From: Nematostella vectensis
Taxonomy: Eukaryota > Cnidaria > Anthozoa > Actiniaria > Edwardsiidae
Assembly: GCF_932526225.1 (NCBI RefSeq)
Contig: NC_064038.1
Span: 3,844,001 to 3,908,000 of the forward strand
DNA: 64,000 nt
Reading direction: 5' to 3'
Made by a program: the position numbers and the translations under genes. Below the pieces are notes generated by a model. That model worked only from the letters and a program-made list of their open reading frames with translations, was not told the origin of the DNA and made no database searches. Shown piece by piece: positions 45,801 to 56,624 of the stretch. Each line of letters begins with the position of its first letter. The first letter of the stretch is position 1.

Positions 45801-48800
45801 TTGGGGATTGTACTTCTCGGAAAAGGAGCCAAGGAAACTCTGTTGTACATAAAAATAAAGAGTTAAAAATAAATGTTGGGGGTGCAGTCATCTTAATTAA
45901 CCCACTTTTGTCAGTCAAGGGCCGGGTGCAAACACCAGGTGCAACTCCCTAGCGACACGCCTGCACATGTCTTATGTTACCTGAAAGCTAATTATGTTAC
46001 CCGAAAGCTTAGAATTATTACAATTTTTGAAAAGAAATAAGCCTTCACCTGGTAGTAACTGCTGTCTTTCATCTCTCAGTTCCACACTAGGGTTTAAGAC
46101 ATCGCTAGGTGATACATTGGCCCAGTCATTCTTATCAAAGGAAACATCTACTGGATCGGTAGTGATCTCATACCCTGGCAGAGGTGACACATTCTCATAG
46201 ACAAAGTTAGTCCAGTTGAAGATCTGTATGCTTTTGAAGCCAAATACCTCCATGTACCATTCACAGTACTTGAGTGTTGAAGCATAGATAGAGTGCCCTG
46301 AAAAACAGTATCATAAACAATATTTTTTTATAATAAAATAATCAATACTAATCTATATCACCTTGCCCATTAGGCTTGCCCCAGCCCTGCAGGAGAGGGG
46401 GCTTTTTTCTCTCAGAAAAACACAAAAAAACATAGACAATTGTAGACTCGTTTTGATTGGTGGCATAGAAAACAGTTTGTCAAGGCAAAGCTCAAAGAGA
46501 AATCAAGGGATAGGTGTGACTTTTTTTTAAATAGCGCATTGGGCAGGGCCGTAGTATGGGTGTGCCATAAGGATGGGCTGGAGGGAGGAGGGGGACGCTT
46601 GTGTCCTCAGTATTTAAAAAAAATAATATATAAGGAAATGACCATAAGGGTGTGGCTGTGTCCGAATAGTTTTTTTTTTTGTTGGCATATAACAACAACA
46701 CCTGCTACTGTACGGCCCTGTTAGTTAACAATTATGCAGTAATATACAGTTATGGTGCTTATGGTGGCATTCAATTTCTGCACTGACTAACCTGCAACTG
46801 TAGCATTGTTGTAGGAGAAGTTAAAGTGTGTCTTCCATTGCTCAGGTGATATGAGTGAGTCTGCAGTGCTCTTTCCAGTGTATGTGATAAAGCAGTTCTT
46901 GGATGCTACTCTGTTAGGTGTGCCAGGATACTCAGCATAGATTGCAGCTCCTCGGATTGCCCGGTTCTATAGCAATACAATGCAATAATTCTTTAATCTC
47001 GACTGAGTAGTTCCCAGTCTCCCAAGCTCAGAAAGCTCATGATTCATACCCTTGACAAAACTATAAACACCTATTTCAAATAAGGTTGCACTCGGAGAAT
47101 TCTTTTTCTTGTTCTTATGAACACTCACATAGCTTTCAGATACAAGGATTCGGCCGTTTATGCACTACCCATGAACCACTGCAGGTTACAACACATGGGT
47201 TCTTGAGTGAGCCAACGCGGGTAACAACACATGGGTTCTTGAGTGAGCCAACGTGGGTAACAACACATGGGTTCTTGAGTGAGCCAACACGGGTAACAAC
47301 ACATGGGTTCTTGAGTGAGCCAACGTGGGTAACAACACATGGGTTCTTGAGTGAGCCAACACGGGTAACAACACATGGGTTCTTGAGTGAGTCAACACGG
47401 GTAACAACACATGGGTTCTTGAGTGAGCCAACACGGGTAACAACACATGGGTTCTTGAGTGAGCCAACGCGGGTAACAACACATGGGTTCTTGAGTGAGC
47501 CAACACGGGTAACAACACATGGGTTCTTGAGTGAGCCAACACGGTTAACAACACATGGGTTCTTGAGTGAGCCAACACGGGTAACAACACATGGGTTCTT
47601 GAGTGAGCCAACACGGGTAACAACACATGGGTTCTTGAGTGAGCCAACACGGGTAACAACACATGGGTTCTTGAGTGAGCCAACACGGGTAACAACACAT
47701 GGGTTCTTGAGTGAGCCAACGCGGGTAACAACACATGGGTTCTTGAGTGAGCCAACACGGGTAACAACACATGGGTTCTTGAGTGAGCCAACACGGGTAA
47801 CAACACATGGGTTCTTGAGTGAGCCAACACGGGTAACAACACATGGGTTCTTGAGTGAGCCAACACGGGTAACAACACATGGGTTCTTGAGTGAGCCAAC
47901 GCGGGTAACAACACATGGGTTCTTGAGTGAGCCAACACGGGTAACAACACATGGGTTCTTGAGTGAGCCAACACGGGTAACAACACATGGGTTTTGAGGG
48001 CAACCTTATTTAAAATAGGTGTATACATCATCGTAAAATCGTTTCTCCAAACGGCAGTTCTTGAGTGAGCCAACACGGGTAACAACACATGGGTTCTTGA
48101 GTGAGCCAACGTGGGTAACAACCATGGGTTCTTGAGTGAGCCAACACGGGTAACAACACATGGGTTCTTGAGTGAGCCAACACGGGTAACAACACATGGG
48201 TTTTGAGGGCAACCTTATTTAAAATAGGTGTATACATCATCGTAAAATCGTTTCTCCAAACGGCAAAAAGGTTACAACACATGGGTTCTTGAGTGAGCCA
48301 ACACGGGTAACAACACATGGGTTCTTGAGTGAGCCAACGTGGGTAACAACACATGGGTTCTTGAGTGAGCCAACACGGGTAACAACACATGGGTTCTTGA
48401 GTGAGCCAACGCGGGTAACAACACATGGGTTCTTGAGTGAGCCAACACGGGTAACAACGCATGGGTTCTTGAGTGAGCCAACACGGGTAACAACACATGG
48501 GTTTTGAGGGCAACCTTATTTAAAATAGGTGTATACATCATCGTAAAATCGTTTCTCCAAACGGCAAAAAGGTTACAACACATGGGTTCTTGAGTGAGCC
48601 AACACGGGTAACAACACATGGGTTCTTGAGTGAGCCAACGTGGGTAACAACACATGGGTTTTGAGGGCAACCATATTTGAAATAGGTGCATACATCATGG
48701 TAAAATCGTTTCTCCAAACGACAAAATGCAAAATACCCTGCCATTGTAATTTAAGCTCATAACCCCACCCTCCCACCTCCCCCCATATTCATCACCATAT

Positions 48801-50716
48801 CTCCACAGTCCATTTTCTGGGGCCTCTCATCTAAGAATACAACATGAGCGAATAAGAATCAAGAAAAAAATAGAAAATTAGATTACTATGGAACACCACC
48901 CTGCCCAAGGATCAAAAATGTATCAATGTATTTGTTCATGGAAATTACACATTTACAAGGTGTTGCTCTAAAACTCCATTTACATGGGCTTTAAAGCAAC
49001 TTCGTGAAAAGTCTGCATGTGCTTGGTTAGATGAGGATCCCAAAATCATGAATAGCATTCAAAATAAACTTTCCAGAGCATAGAATACTTGAAATGGCAA
49101 ACATTTTCCTGAATCAGGGTGTTATAATCCACTCTTACCTTAGAAAATAGGAAGTTAGTGCCAGGATAGATGACAATCCAGGACTGTCCCATGATAGAAA
49201 TCCCACCGCCATCATGACCATTATTCCCGATAAACTCCATTTCACCATTCACATTCATGGATGCATCAGTCAGTAATACTGCGGTGCCAGAATTTGACAA
49301 AAACTGATTGCGACCCAGGAAATGTAATGGCATAGCATTTGTGCAAACTGCCCCTTGGCCCTCAACCACAGAATATGAAAAGTCTGAGGTCCTATTGGAG
49401 TCAAGGAGATAGTCAACAATCTTGTTTTGCGAGAAGTAAGAGTTTGTCAGTTTGGGGATAACGATTCCACCAGCAGCTAATATTTTCCATGATGCTAAAC
49501 CAATGGCTGCTCCATTTGAAGCTGTATTCTTAGTCCATTTGCTGTCAACAAAGTTAATTTCACTACTTGCACGGCCATCACTTGTTGCCATTTCCTCAGT
49601 GGAATACACAGAACATGCACCACCCCAAATTGCAGAATTCTCATTAAAGTTGCATTTCACAAAAGTTCCGTTGTTATAAGGTTGCATCCCAGAAAAGACT
49701 TGAATAAGACCATAGCGCAACCCACCACCTGCCCACTTAGCACTGTTTCGATCAAAGATGGCTTCTCTGATCATCACCATATTATGATTGCAGGAATCGA
49801 CAAGTTCTGCAAAGAAACCCCCACCCCACTGTGCAAAGTTATTAGTGAAGTTACAACCAGTGATCAGAAAGTGGTTATAACTAGCATTACCCCTTATGTA
49901 TATAGAGAGACCCCCGCCTCTACCTAATGACATATGGTCCCTCCCCTGAGGAGGCAAAAAGTCTGTGTTTTTTTGTCCTGGGAGTTTAGGTGGCCCTGGT
50001 GCAAAATTGTCACTAAATAAACAATTTTCAATTGTATAGTTGTTGTGATGCATGTAATTCTCATGCTCTGCATTGTCATCATCATTGCAGGAGTCACCAT
50101 AATAAGCACCACAGTAGGTAAACTGAACGTAGACTCCACCACCCCCTCCTACACTCCTCTGTCCTCCCCTCTTGGGAAGTGAATTGTTAGGGCTTCTATT
50201 ATGCAAGAAATGAGAATCAATGAACTGAACCTCGCCACCAACGTCGTACAAGTTCACTCCAATCGCGGTATTATTAGACACGCTTACGCTCTTGATCGAA
50301 AGATCCCGGCAGTAGATAAATTGGAAGGCTGCCTTGACTGTTACGTTATAAAGTGACGTACTAACATGGCTCGCCCCACAGTTCGATACAGTGAATCCAC
50401 TAAATGAAATGCCTCGACTTCGAGAGAAATAAAAGCCAAAATCGGGTTTGCATCGTATATGGACGTCTGTCTTAACTCCTGACGAACCATAGATCGTTAC
50501 GTTTTCGAGGTAAGCAAGTGCAAGGTTGCGATCAAGAAGATAATCTCCAGGTTGCAAAATAACACGTGTGTTGTTAGCGATTCCTTGCAGAACTTGTCCG
50601 ATATTGCAACTCTCCGGACGGCAAATAACGGTCGTGGAACCTGACAAAGGAACCATGCATACTAAAATGACGATTATAGCAAATTTCATTGGAAGACGAA
50701 AGCTTTTCGAACGCAT
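42860..50716 (-). CDS. Gene D: right-handed beta-helix, Cys-rich, multi-TM protein
   Basis: Six exons: 49139-50716, 46792-46966, 46049-46297, 45417-45626, 44482-44969 and 42860-43885 (stop TGA). Junction phases 0, 1, 1, 1 and 0 agree, giving 1241 residues. A signal peptide (KFAIIVILVCMVPLSGSTT) leads into a pectin-lyase-like beta-helix to about residue 590. Its repeats are of the NCLFSDN, NNFAQWGGGF, NSAKWAGGGL and NRAIRGAAIYA type, with many N-glycosylation sites. A globular segment follows. A Cys-rich stretch (about 800-860) includes CDFSCTSNGAC and RTGTLCGECQRGYS. Then come a first TM (WVGYLILFLVLGTFVVVGVL) and about seven more in the last exon, and a short tail ending FGFDDE. I associate this architecture with large families in cnidarians and sponges. 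Topology suggests a receptor or channel-like surface protein, but no function is established. The first intron (2.2 kb) holds a TIR element with a 36-bp array. Confidence 0.85.
47067..48690. mobile_element. TIR element with expanded internal 36-bp array (intron 1 of the beta-helix gene)
   Basis: The left end CACCTATTTCAAATAAGGTT (from 47067) is the reverse complement of the right end AACCATATTTGAAATAGGTG (to about 48688). Inside, a 36-bp unit (CACATGGGTTCTTGAGTGAG, then CCAACACGGGTAACAA) repeats about 23 times to 48000. Three further blocks of 4, 6 and 2 units follow, each separated by a copy of the right end plus TACATCATCGTAAAATCG. A second, unexpanded copy is at 56348-56624. Long frames on both strands (VTTHGFLSEPTR type) are artefacts of a period divisible by 3. 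Confidence 0.85.
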
Positions 50717-51079
50717 TCTAGTGTGGATGATTAGAGGTGTCGAATATTTGTGATCTCTAAACTTCCTGTTCTGTTCTGGTTTGCCTAGATCCAGGCGTTC
50801 TTACCGGGTTTCCTGTGCTAGGATATGAACCGTGAGACAGCGTGGGGTCTGTAACGAGCATGTGACCTCACGTGATTTTTATTTGTCTTTTTGTTTGTTT
50901 GTTAATTTGTTTGTTTGTTTAATACAAGAATCCCTATATGCGAGGTAGTCTCCTACGCAGGCATCTCTATGTGTTGGAAAATCCAATAAATGTGGACTTT
51001 AAAAGCACACTAGCATACACACATTGGCATCAGTCGGGCCGAGACGGGACGCCAGCACAGTCTATCACCCGTGCAGTTC

Positions 51080-51142
51080 GGCAACCATGGACAGCTGTTT
51101 CGTCCTTATTAGGACTCGTCAGCATGGCATAGCCGGTTTGCC
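51080..51142 (-). ncRNA. Type I hammerhead ribozyme, intact core
   Basis: On the minus strand: stem I 5' arm GGCAA ... CCATG, then the core CTGACGA, stem II GTCC/GGAC with loop TAATAA, GAAA, a minimal self-complementary stem III (ACAGCTGT), then C with cleavage expected after GTC at 51090. Stem I 3' arm is CATGG-TTGCC. Every conserved core base is present. The very short stem III is like that of newt-type satellite hammerheads and implies action as a dimer or in concatemers. Confidence 0.9.
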
Positions 51143-51432
51143 TCAGTTAAACTTCATCGGCAAAAAACTGCAGGGCGACTTCGACTCGAACGAAGTGCTT
51201 TAAACCACAGCTTAGATCCATGTGGGATCTAGAGCTGCGACCGGGCTAGCGTGATGCCATTTGTGCGGATCACGCATGCGACCTTTGCTAGTCTAAAACT
51301 CCGTCGGATAGCCAAACTATCCTTGCGAGTATGTATACATAAATGTGGACTTTAAAAGCACACTAGCATACACACACTGGCACCAGTCGGGCCAAGACGG
51401 GACGCTAGCACAGTCTATTAACTGTGCAGTTC

Positions 51433-51495
51433 GGCAACCATGGGCAGCTGTTTCGTCCTTATTAGGACTCGTCAGCATGGCATAGCCTGTTTGTC
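51433..51495 (-). ncRNA. Type I hammerhead ribozyme, decayed copy
   Basis: This has the same layout 353 bp away, with CTGACGA, stem II and GAAA intact. The cleavage triplet is GCC instead of GTC (loss of the conserved U) and the outer stem I arm is GACAA instead of GGCAA, so self-cleavage should be lost. Confidence 0.8.
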
Positions 51496-51532
51496 TCAGT
51501 TAAACTTCAGCGGCAAAAATTGGAAAATCCAA

Positions 51533-52232
51533 GAACGAAAGCGAATAGAAAATCTAGACGGGGAGCCCTGTGGTGAGCACACGTGACAAATCGGAAGTGA
51601 CGGGAGAAAGTAGAAAGAGCGTTATTTTTTATATGAATCGGAGAAAAGCAAACTTTTTCTAGAAACGAATTGTTTTAACTCCCTCAGACAGGCAATATAA
51701 TAGAGTCCAAGTTCAGGCTACAAAAAGAACTTATATTTTCATCTAGACATCCCAACAGTATGATGAATTTTAATAATCTACATAAACCATTGACATGGCT
51801 TTTCAAAGCACCTGTTTTCACAGACCGCCGCATAAGGCTGCACCAGTCCGAGTGCGTGAATTTCGCTCCGTTTTAAGCGAAGCTTGAAACATTTCATAGT
51901 AGAACAACGGGTAAAAACATAGATTCGATAAGGGTCATATGTAGCAGTAAAACGAGCTGTTTCAATTAAACCAAACCATACCAGAGCCGTAGCATAAGGG
52001 CGGGGTAATAGGGACTGACTTTCTACTTGTACTTTGTACGTACACTATAATTATCTAGACACTTCAACAGATAAACGCAGTATAAAATATCCTACTTCGT
52101 TTTTCTATTTTCTTTAATTTCAATTACTTTCTATTTAAAGTATGAAACCATCATAAATGACACTGTGTTATAGAGCGTTCCATAGTTCATAGCACCACTA
52201 CCCTATGCTATATACACATCAAATACTGTCTC
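51533..52232. other. No gene seen
   Basis: Between the retrozyme and the 66-bp array. It has a fragment resembling the dispersed GCCGTAGC repeat at about 51985. No exon found. Confidence 0.5.
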
Positions 52233-52669
52233 TCAGTACTGCAAGTTTCTCAAGGCTTCTGACTCACGATTGCAAGTTTGTCAAGTAAGGCTTCTAACTC
52301 AGTACTGCAAGTTTCTCAAGGCTTCTGACTCACGATTGCAAGTTTGTCAAGTAAGGCTTCTAACTCAGTACTGCAAGTTTCTCAAGGCTTCTGACTCACG
52401 ATTGCAAGTTTGTCAAGTAAGGCTTCTAACTCAGTACTGCAAGTTTCTCAAGGCTTCTGACTCACGATTGCAAGTTTGTCAAGTAAGGCTTCTAACTCAG
52501 TACTGCAAGTTTCTCAAGGCTTCTGACTCACGATTGCAAGTTTGTCAAGTAAGGCTTCTAACTCAGTACTGCAATTTTCTCAAGGCTTCTGACTCACGAT
52601 TGCAAGTTTGTCAAGTAAGGCTTCTAACTCAGTACTGCAAGTTTCTCAAGGCTTCTGACTCACGATTGA
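52233..52669. repeat. 66-bp tandem repeat, about 6.6 copies
   Basis: The unit is GTACTGCAAGTTTCTCAAGG, CTTCTGACTCACGATTGCAA, GTTTGTCAAGTAAGGCTTCT, AACTCA. Each unit is itself a diverged 33-bp doublet (TGCAAGTTTCTCAAG and TGCAAGTTTGTCAAG). Copies are almost identical (one G to T at about 52575), so homogenisation is recent. It lies about 210 bp beyond the ankyrin gene stop. Confidence 0.95.
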
Positions 52670-52880
52670 AATTAGCCGGAAATGATTTCAAGTTTAGGTC
52701 CAATCTTGCCGTGTTTGAAATTTTCGGCTAACAGCAACACAGCAACCTCTCACGGTTTTGCTTCGTTGTCTCACTATTTGATTTTCTCTGGTTGCCGTAT
52801 GGCGTGCTCGTTGTTTTCTCTGGTAGCCTCAAGTGGTTGTTTTTTCTCATAGCCTTACGTGCTTTCATCCTCTGTTAGTC

Positions 52881-53288
52881 TTACGTACTTGATTTTCTCT
52901 GTACTAACTTTGCGAGAAGAGGCTTTGTTCCTGGACTCGTCACTTTCCATCCATTCTTGATATTATTGATGCACGCACCGCTACGAATCAAATAAGTAGC
53001 GCAGTCAAACTCCCCTTCCAGGACCGCCAGATCCAGCGGTGTAAGTCCATTGATGTCTGTGACATTCACATCTGCGCCTTTTTTTATCAAATACTTCAGA
53101 CAAGTTGCGCTACCAGCCGAAGCAGCGCGATGTAGCATGTAGTACCCATCCATGCACGGTTCATTTATATCAAAATCAACTGTCTTGAGCATCAAACTAA
53201 ACGACTCCACGTCGTTATTCATAAGTGCTCTTCCCATCAGAAATTCTTCATCAGCAGAAACCTTAGACTCCTTTCTGTACGGCGCCAT
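52881..53288 (-). CDS. Small ankyrin-repeat protein
   Basis: The only in-frame ATG is at 53288 (MAPYRKESKVSADEEF), giving 135 residues in one exon. The open frame continues upstream without an ATG, so a spliced upstream exon is possible. About residues 30-110 hold an N-terminal cap helix pair and two ankyrin repeats (DGYYMLHRAASAGSATCLKY LIKKGADVN; NGLTPLDLAVLEGEFDCATY LIRSGACIN). This is followed by a basic tail (KPLLAKLVQRKSST). Size and layout resemble small protein-binding ankyrin proteins such as the PPP1R27 or NRARP type, but I cannot assign an orthologue. A cytoplasmic or nuclear adaptor is likely. Confidence 0.75.
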   Translation of the reverse strand: MAPYRKESKVSADEEFLMGRALMNNDVESFSLMLKTVDFDINEPCMDGYYMLHRAASAGSATCLKYLIKKGADVNVTDINGLTPLDLAVLEGEFDCATYLIRSGACINNIKNGWKVTSPGTKPLLAKLVQRKSST

Positions 53289-54410
53289 TGGAGATTTCTT
53301 TGCGCAGCTAGTTTGCGTGCTTGCGTTAGAGCGTTCAACTGTTTTGTGGCGGATGCTAGTGCGGTTTATATACCAACGCGGTGTGTGGTGAATCGTGATA
53401 TCGTGCACGACTTGATGGTCACCAAGCAATCTAATATGTGATGACTTATAGAATCAGCGCCATGTCACAGACTCTACGCCGCTCAGGAAGACCACTACGT
53501 CCTCTATAATAAATAGCATAAATACACACGGGGAATATGTACGCGCGATTGGGAACGTTTCGCTTCTTTCTTTAAGTAAGAGCTTCTAACAAAAAGGGCT
53601 CTAGATAAGGCATGGTTATTCCATGCATGGAGCAACATGTGATGAAAGCTCCGCAAATGCTCACCAGGTGCGCATTTCATCTCAATTCACGTGTTATTGC
53701 GCCATAGGACTCGTGAATAACCCGGCCCCACGCAAATATGTTAGAAGAAAACTAAGCTAACAGATGTAAGATCGTTAAAAGGCAGCACGACTCACTCGCC
53801 GTTGACTTCCTGTGGTTTCAGTCGTTATATGTGGTTCCCAGGGAGATATTTCACCTTTTGGGAACAAAACCGCCTTAAAATATCACAACGTTCTGTAAAA
53901 AATAACGCAATGTTGTTCTTTCATTTCCTATTTGCTAGATTGTTGGGAAGTACAATAAGCTTGATAAGAAAAAAGAAAACAAGATTAGTCCTTTATTTTG
54001 CCTCCTTTTTAATACGTTTGATATGTCTGTCAGACCGTAATGCAGTATAAAGATTGTAACTCTGCAAAGTCTGAATGTCAGTTCACCGGAGGGCCTAGAC
54101 ATTTTGACTTTATTTCGTTATTACACATTGAAGTGATGGATTGTTTCCCTCAACGCTCAGCCAAGCCAAAAATGCTTGAATTTCTAGTGCTAACTTGCGG
54201 TAACTTGTCAACGGGCACTTTGTCTTGAATACAGGCATTTCTACAAAGATTGCAATGTCATTCAATACTAGTGACGTAAAGTTTTATGGACTCAAGTGAT
54301 GAAAGAAAGATAAACACAGTTAGACTCTGCGATAACGGAAGCGACTCAAGTGGTCTCTTTCTCTTTGTTTACATTAGGGTGTACATAGTATTGTGCACAG
54401 TTGTCCGTGT
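53289..54410. other. 5' flank of the ankyrin gene; no other gene
   Basis: Contains the likely ankyrin promoter on the minus strand (a TATTTATTATAG-like AT block near 53500). Plus frames at 53802-54050 and 54040-54228 have no domain features. Confidence 0.45.
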
Positions 54411-54630
54411 AGGCCCCTGAATGGTCACCCGAATTTCGATGTGCTCGCAGTTTTCGGCTAATGCTCGCACGCTAGCGCAATTTTTTGCGCCGTGCTCACA
54501 TGCTCGCGCATTTTTTTCCGCCATGCTCGCATGCTCTCGCAATTTTTTTCGCCTAAAAATGCTCAGTCTCACATAAAAAAGGGGTGCTCGCAAGCTCGCA
54601 AGTGCTCGGAAAAGACCATTCGGGGGCCCT
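54411..54630. mobile_element. MITE with ends AGGCCCCTGAATGGTC
   Basis: The left end AGGCCCCTGAATGGTC is matched by the right end GACCATTCGGGGGCCCT in reverse. The inside is a degenerate GCTCGCATGCTCGCG repeat, read on the minus strand as Glu/His/Ala-rich frame. No clear TSD. Confidence 0.65.
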
Positions 54631-54657
54631 TACTGTCAGCTGAGATCCTTCTATATA

Positions 54658-54864
54658 AAGGCCGGTTTAAACTTGCGATTTTTTTCGCTGCTGTCGTGGC
54701 GATGTTACACGCGCGCTTCTACTCCAATGTATGCGTGATGCAGCTCGGTGATTTTTGTCGCAGAGATATCGCACCGAAACCGGTACGGTATCGCGCTGCG
54801 ACAATACTCACCGCGACAGATGCGAAAAGGATTGCATCGGAAATCGCAAGAGTAATCCGGCCTT
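54658..54864. mobile_element. MITE with ends AAGGCCGG
   Basis: The left end AAGGCCGGTTTAAACTTGCG, then ATTT, is matched in reverse by AAATCGCAAGAGTAATCCGG, then CCTT. The middle holds GCGACA-rich sequence with partial self-complementarity. It sits 27 bp from the preceding MITE. Confidence 0.65.
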
Positions 54865-56091
54865 ACCGCTGACAATCTGGCTTTATCTCATTTACTCTTC
54901 CCGGGAGTGGACACGTATTCGTCGGCTGGTGAAAAGCATAAAGTGTACGAGTGTTTTTAAAATGCAGGAATCCGTAACACTTTCTGTTGAGACAAGTAAT
55001 TACTGTACTTACCATTGCAACTCCTCAGCAAGGTGTTTTAAAGCATTCCTTCAGGCGAAAGTTCTACAACAGGCCATAAGGCCAAGAAAGCGCTTAATTG
55101 AATCACCAAGCCGTGAGACATTCATTGTTGATAGAAAAAACAGGGTTGCAATATGTAGACAGTGGAAGTTGATTTGAACTTTGCAGTAAAGGCCAAGCAA
55201 CATGACAATTTGACACCCTCGAAAAATAGAAAACTCAACGCATTTTTATCACAGAGAAACCTTGTTAAAACAGTGAAAAGCAAACGATTTCTTGTATGAA
55301 AAACGTCAGATTGAAATTACACCCAGCAGAGTTTCAGTTCGTAAATTGGTAGAATGTTTATCTTTGATCTAAATCCGCTTATCCTAATTGCACATGAACT
55401 TATCGTTTGAAGTAACGGTTGGCATGCCTGTGTAATATTTGTTTAACTAGTTTGTTTGTTTACACGTGTAGACCATTATAAGAAAATTTGCCAGTGCAAA
55501 CGGCGAATGGTAGATGGGGCCCTAGGAAATGGTGAATGGCACTCTCCAGACCGAGAAGTGTTTATTATTGAGGAACTAATCTATTTACCACAAAAAGGTC
55601 ACAAATGAGCTCAGCGATGCCAATTGATCCATATTCCCTACATTCGGTGTTTTTTATAATTATTTCTAATTAATTTCCTGTGAACGCAAAATAATGAGTT
55701 TGCGTCAAAAGGGCTATAGTGTTGTCTCAAGGTTATTTAATGTTTTGGCAGCTAACGCAAGTCACGTTGCGTAATAATTTGTGATTTTCTCTGTGGGGAT
55801 TTCCCCTGCCTTAAAATTGGTCAAATATAGTAGTTACTGTCTCAAAAGACACAAAATTAGGTTAACAACATTTTTATTACCATTGATAATGCTACCACCG
55901 CTAGTAAATCAATTTTCTATGCTCCATAACAAAAATCAACAGTGAATGTGGTTGTCGTAATGAGTACGGCTTATACTCTTCCATCGATTTATGAAATATT
56001 TATACGAACTTGGATTGGAAAATAATATTTGCTTATGTTTTATGAGAATGTGATATTGAGTCAGGCAAATGTCCACGACTTGAAGCGCGAT
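54865..56091. other. No gene supported
   Basis: The plus frame 54755-55177 starts inside a MITE and has no recognised domain. The rest is AT-rich with short frames. Confidence 0.5.
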
Positions 56092-56280
56092 TCAATCGGC
56101 CAGTGTCAGCTCAGACGAAACGTCGCAGCTTGTGTAGAAAAATACACAATCCAAACTTTTCTCTTCAAGGAATTCGTTTTTTAAATTCTTGACGCCACGA
56201 CTATCATCATGTAGGATTAAGCCAAGATCTCTTGAGAGGTTTTCAACGACCTCCTTAGAATGTAGTGTTCGCTTTGACAT
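56092..56280 (-). CDS. Unrecognised 62-residue open frame
   Basis: ATG at 56280 (MSKRTLHSKEVVENLSRDLG...) runs to a stop at 56092. The sequence is charged and amphipathic with a protein-like composition, more so than neighbouring random frames, but matches no family I know. It could be a small gene, an exon or chance. The next feature upstream is a TIR element. Confidence 0.2.
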   Translation of the reverse strand: MSKRTLHSKEVVENLSRDLGLILHDDSRGVKNLKNEFLEEKSLDCVFFYTSCDVSSELTLAD

Positions 56281-56347
56281 CGAGATAGGGTCAGCCAATT
56301 GATCATTGCAAGAACTTGATTATTTTAGAGCAATGGTAATGCAGTAT

Positions 56348-56624
56348 ATAACCTATTTCAAATAAGGTTCCACTCGGAGAATCCATGTGCTTCTTGGGTA
56401 TCAAATAAATAAGCAAATAAGCGTAAATAAAAACAAATCCAGGCTTAGCATTGTTTGCTGTGAACATTCGCAGGGGCTTTCGCATAAACCCGCAGTGCTC
56501 CATGGGTAGTGTATAAATGGACGAATCCTTGCCAAGGATTCGTTTATTTATACGCTACCCATGGAGCACTGAGGGTTACGACACACGGATTTTTAGTGCA
56601 ACCGTTATTCGAAATAGGTGTATC
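56348..56624. mobile_element. Unexpanded copy of the TIR element of 47067-48690, with internal hairpin
   Basis: The left end ACCTATTTCAAATAAGGTT and right end AACCGTTATTCGAAATAGGT are inverted. After the left end both copies read CTCGGAGAAT. Inside, 56493-56571 is a near-perfect hairpin (CAGTGCTCCATGGGTAG ... CTACCCATGGAGCACTG around GAATCCTTGCCAAGGATTC). One copy of the ATHG.LRVTTHGF-type unit is present, the seed of the array in the other copy. Confidence 0.75.

Larger units (their letters stand above)
50987..51519 (-). mobile_element. Retrozyme: tandem 353-bp units with hammerhead ribozymes
   Basis: About 1.5 copies of a 353-bp unit: 50988-51170 recurs at 51341-51520 with about 95% identity. 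Each copy has a type I hammerhead on the minus strand. The insertion is flanked by TTGGAAAATCCAA on both sides (50974-50986 and 51520-51532), a 13-bp target-site duplication. No coding frame. Known retrozymes are non-autonomous retroelements spread as self-cleaved circular RNAs using another element's reverse transcriptase; that mode is inferred here from architecture. Confidence 0.85.

Noticed and set aside
47086-48513. Long frames on both strands with VTTHGFLSEPTR or LAHSRTHVLLPV repeats
   Set aside because: Products of a 36-bp noncoding array (period divisible by 3) inside intron 1 of the beta-helix gene. No exon joins to it.
47188-48660. CRISPR-like regular array
   Set aside because: Direct 36-bp units have no variable spacers, and the context is a eukaryotic intron.
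54755-55177. 140-residue plus frame
   Set aside because: Starts inside a MITE, no ATG-anchored domain, and composition resembles random frames.
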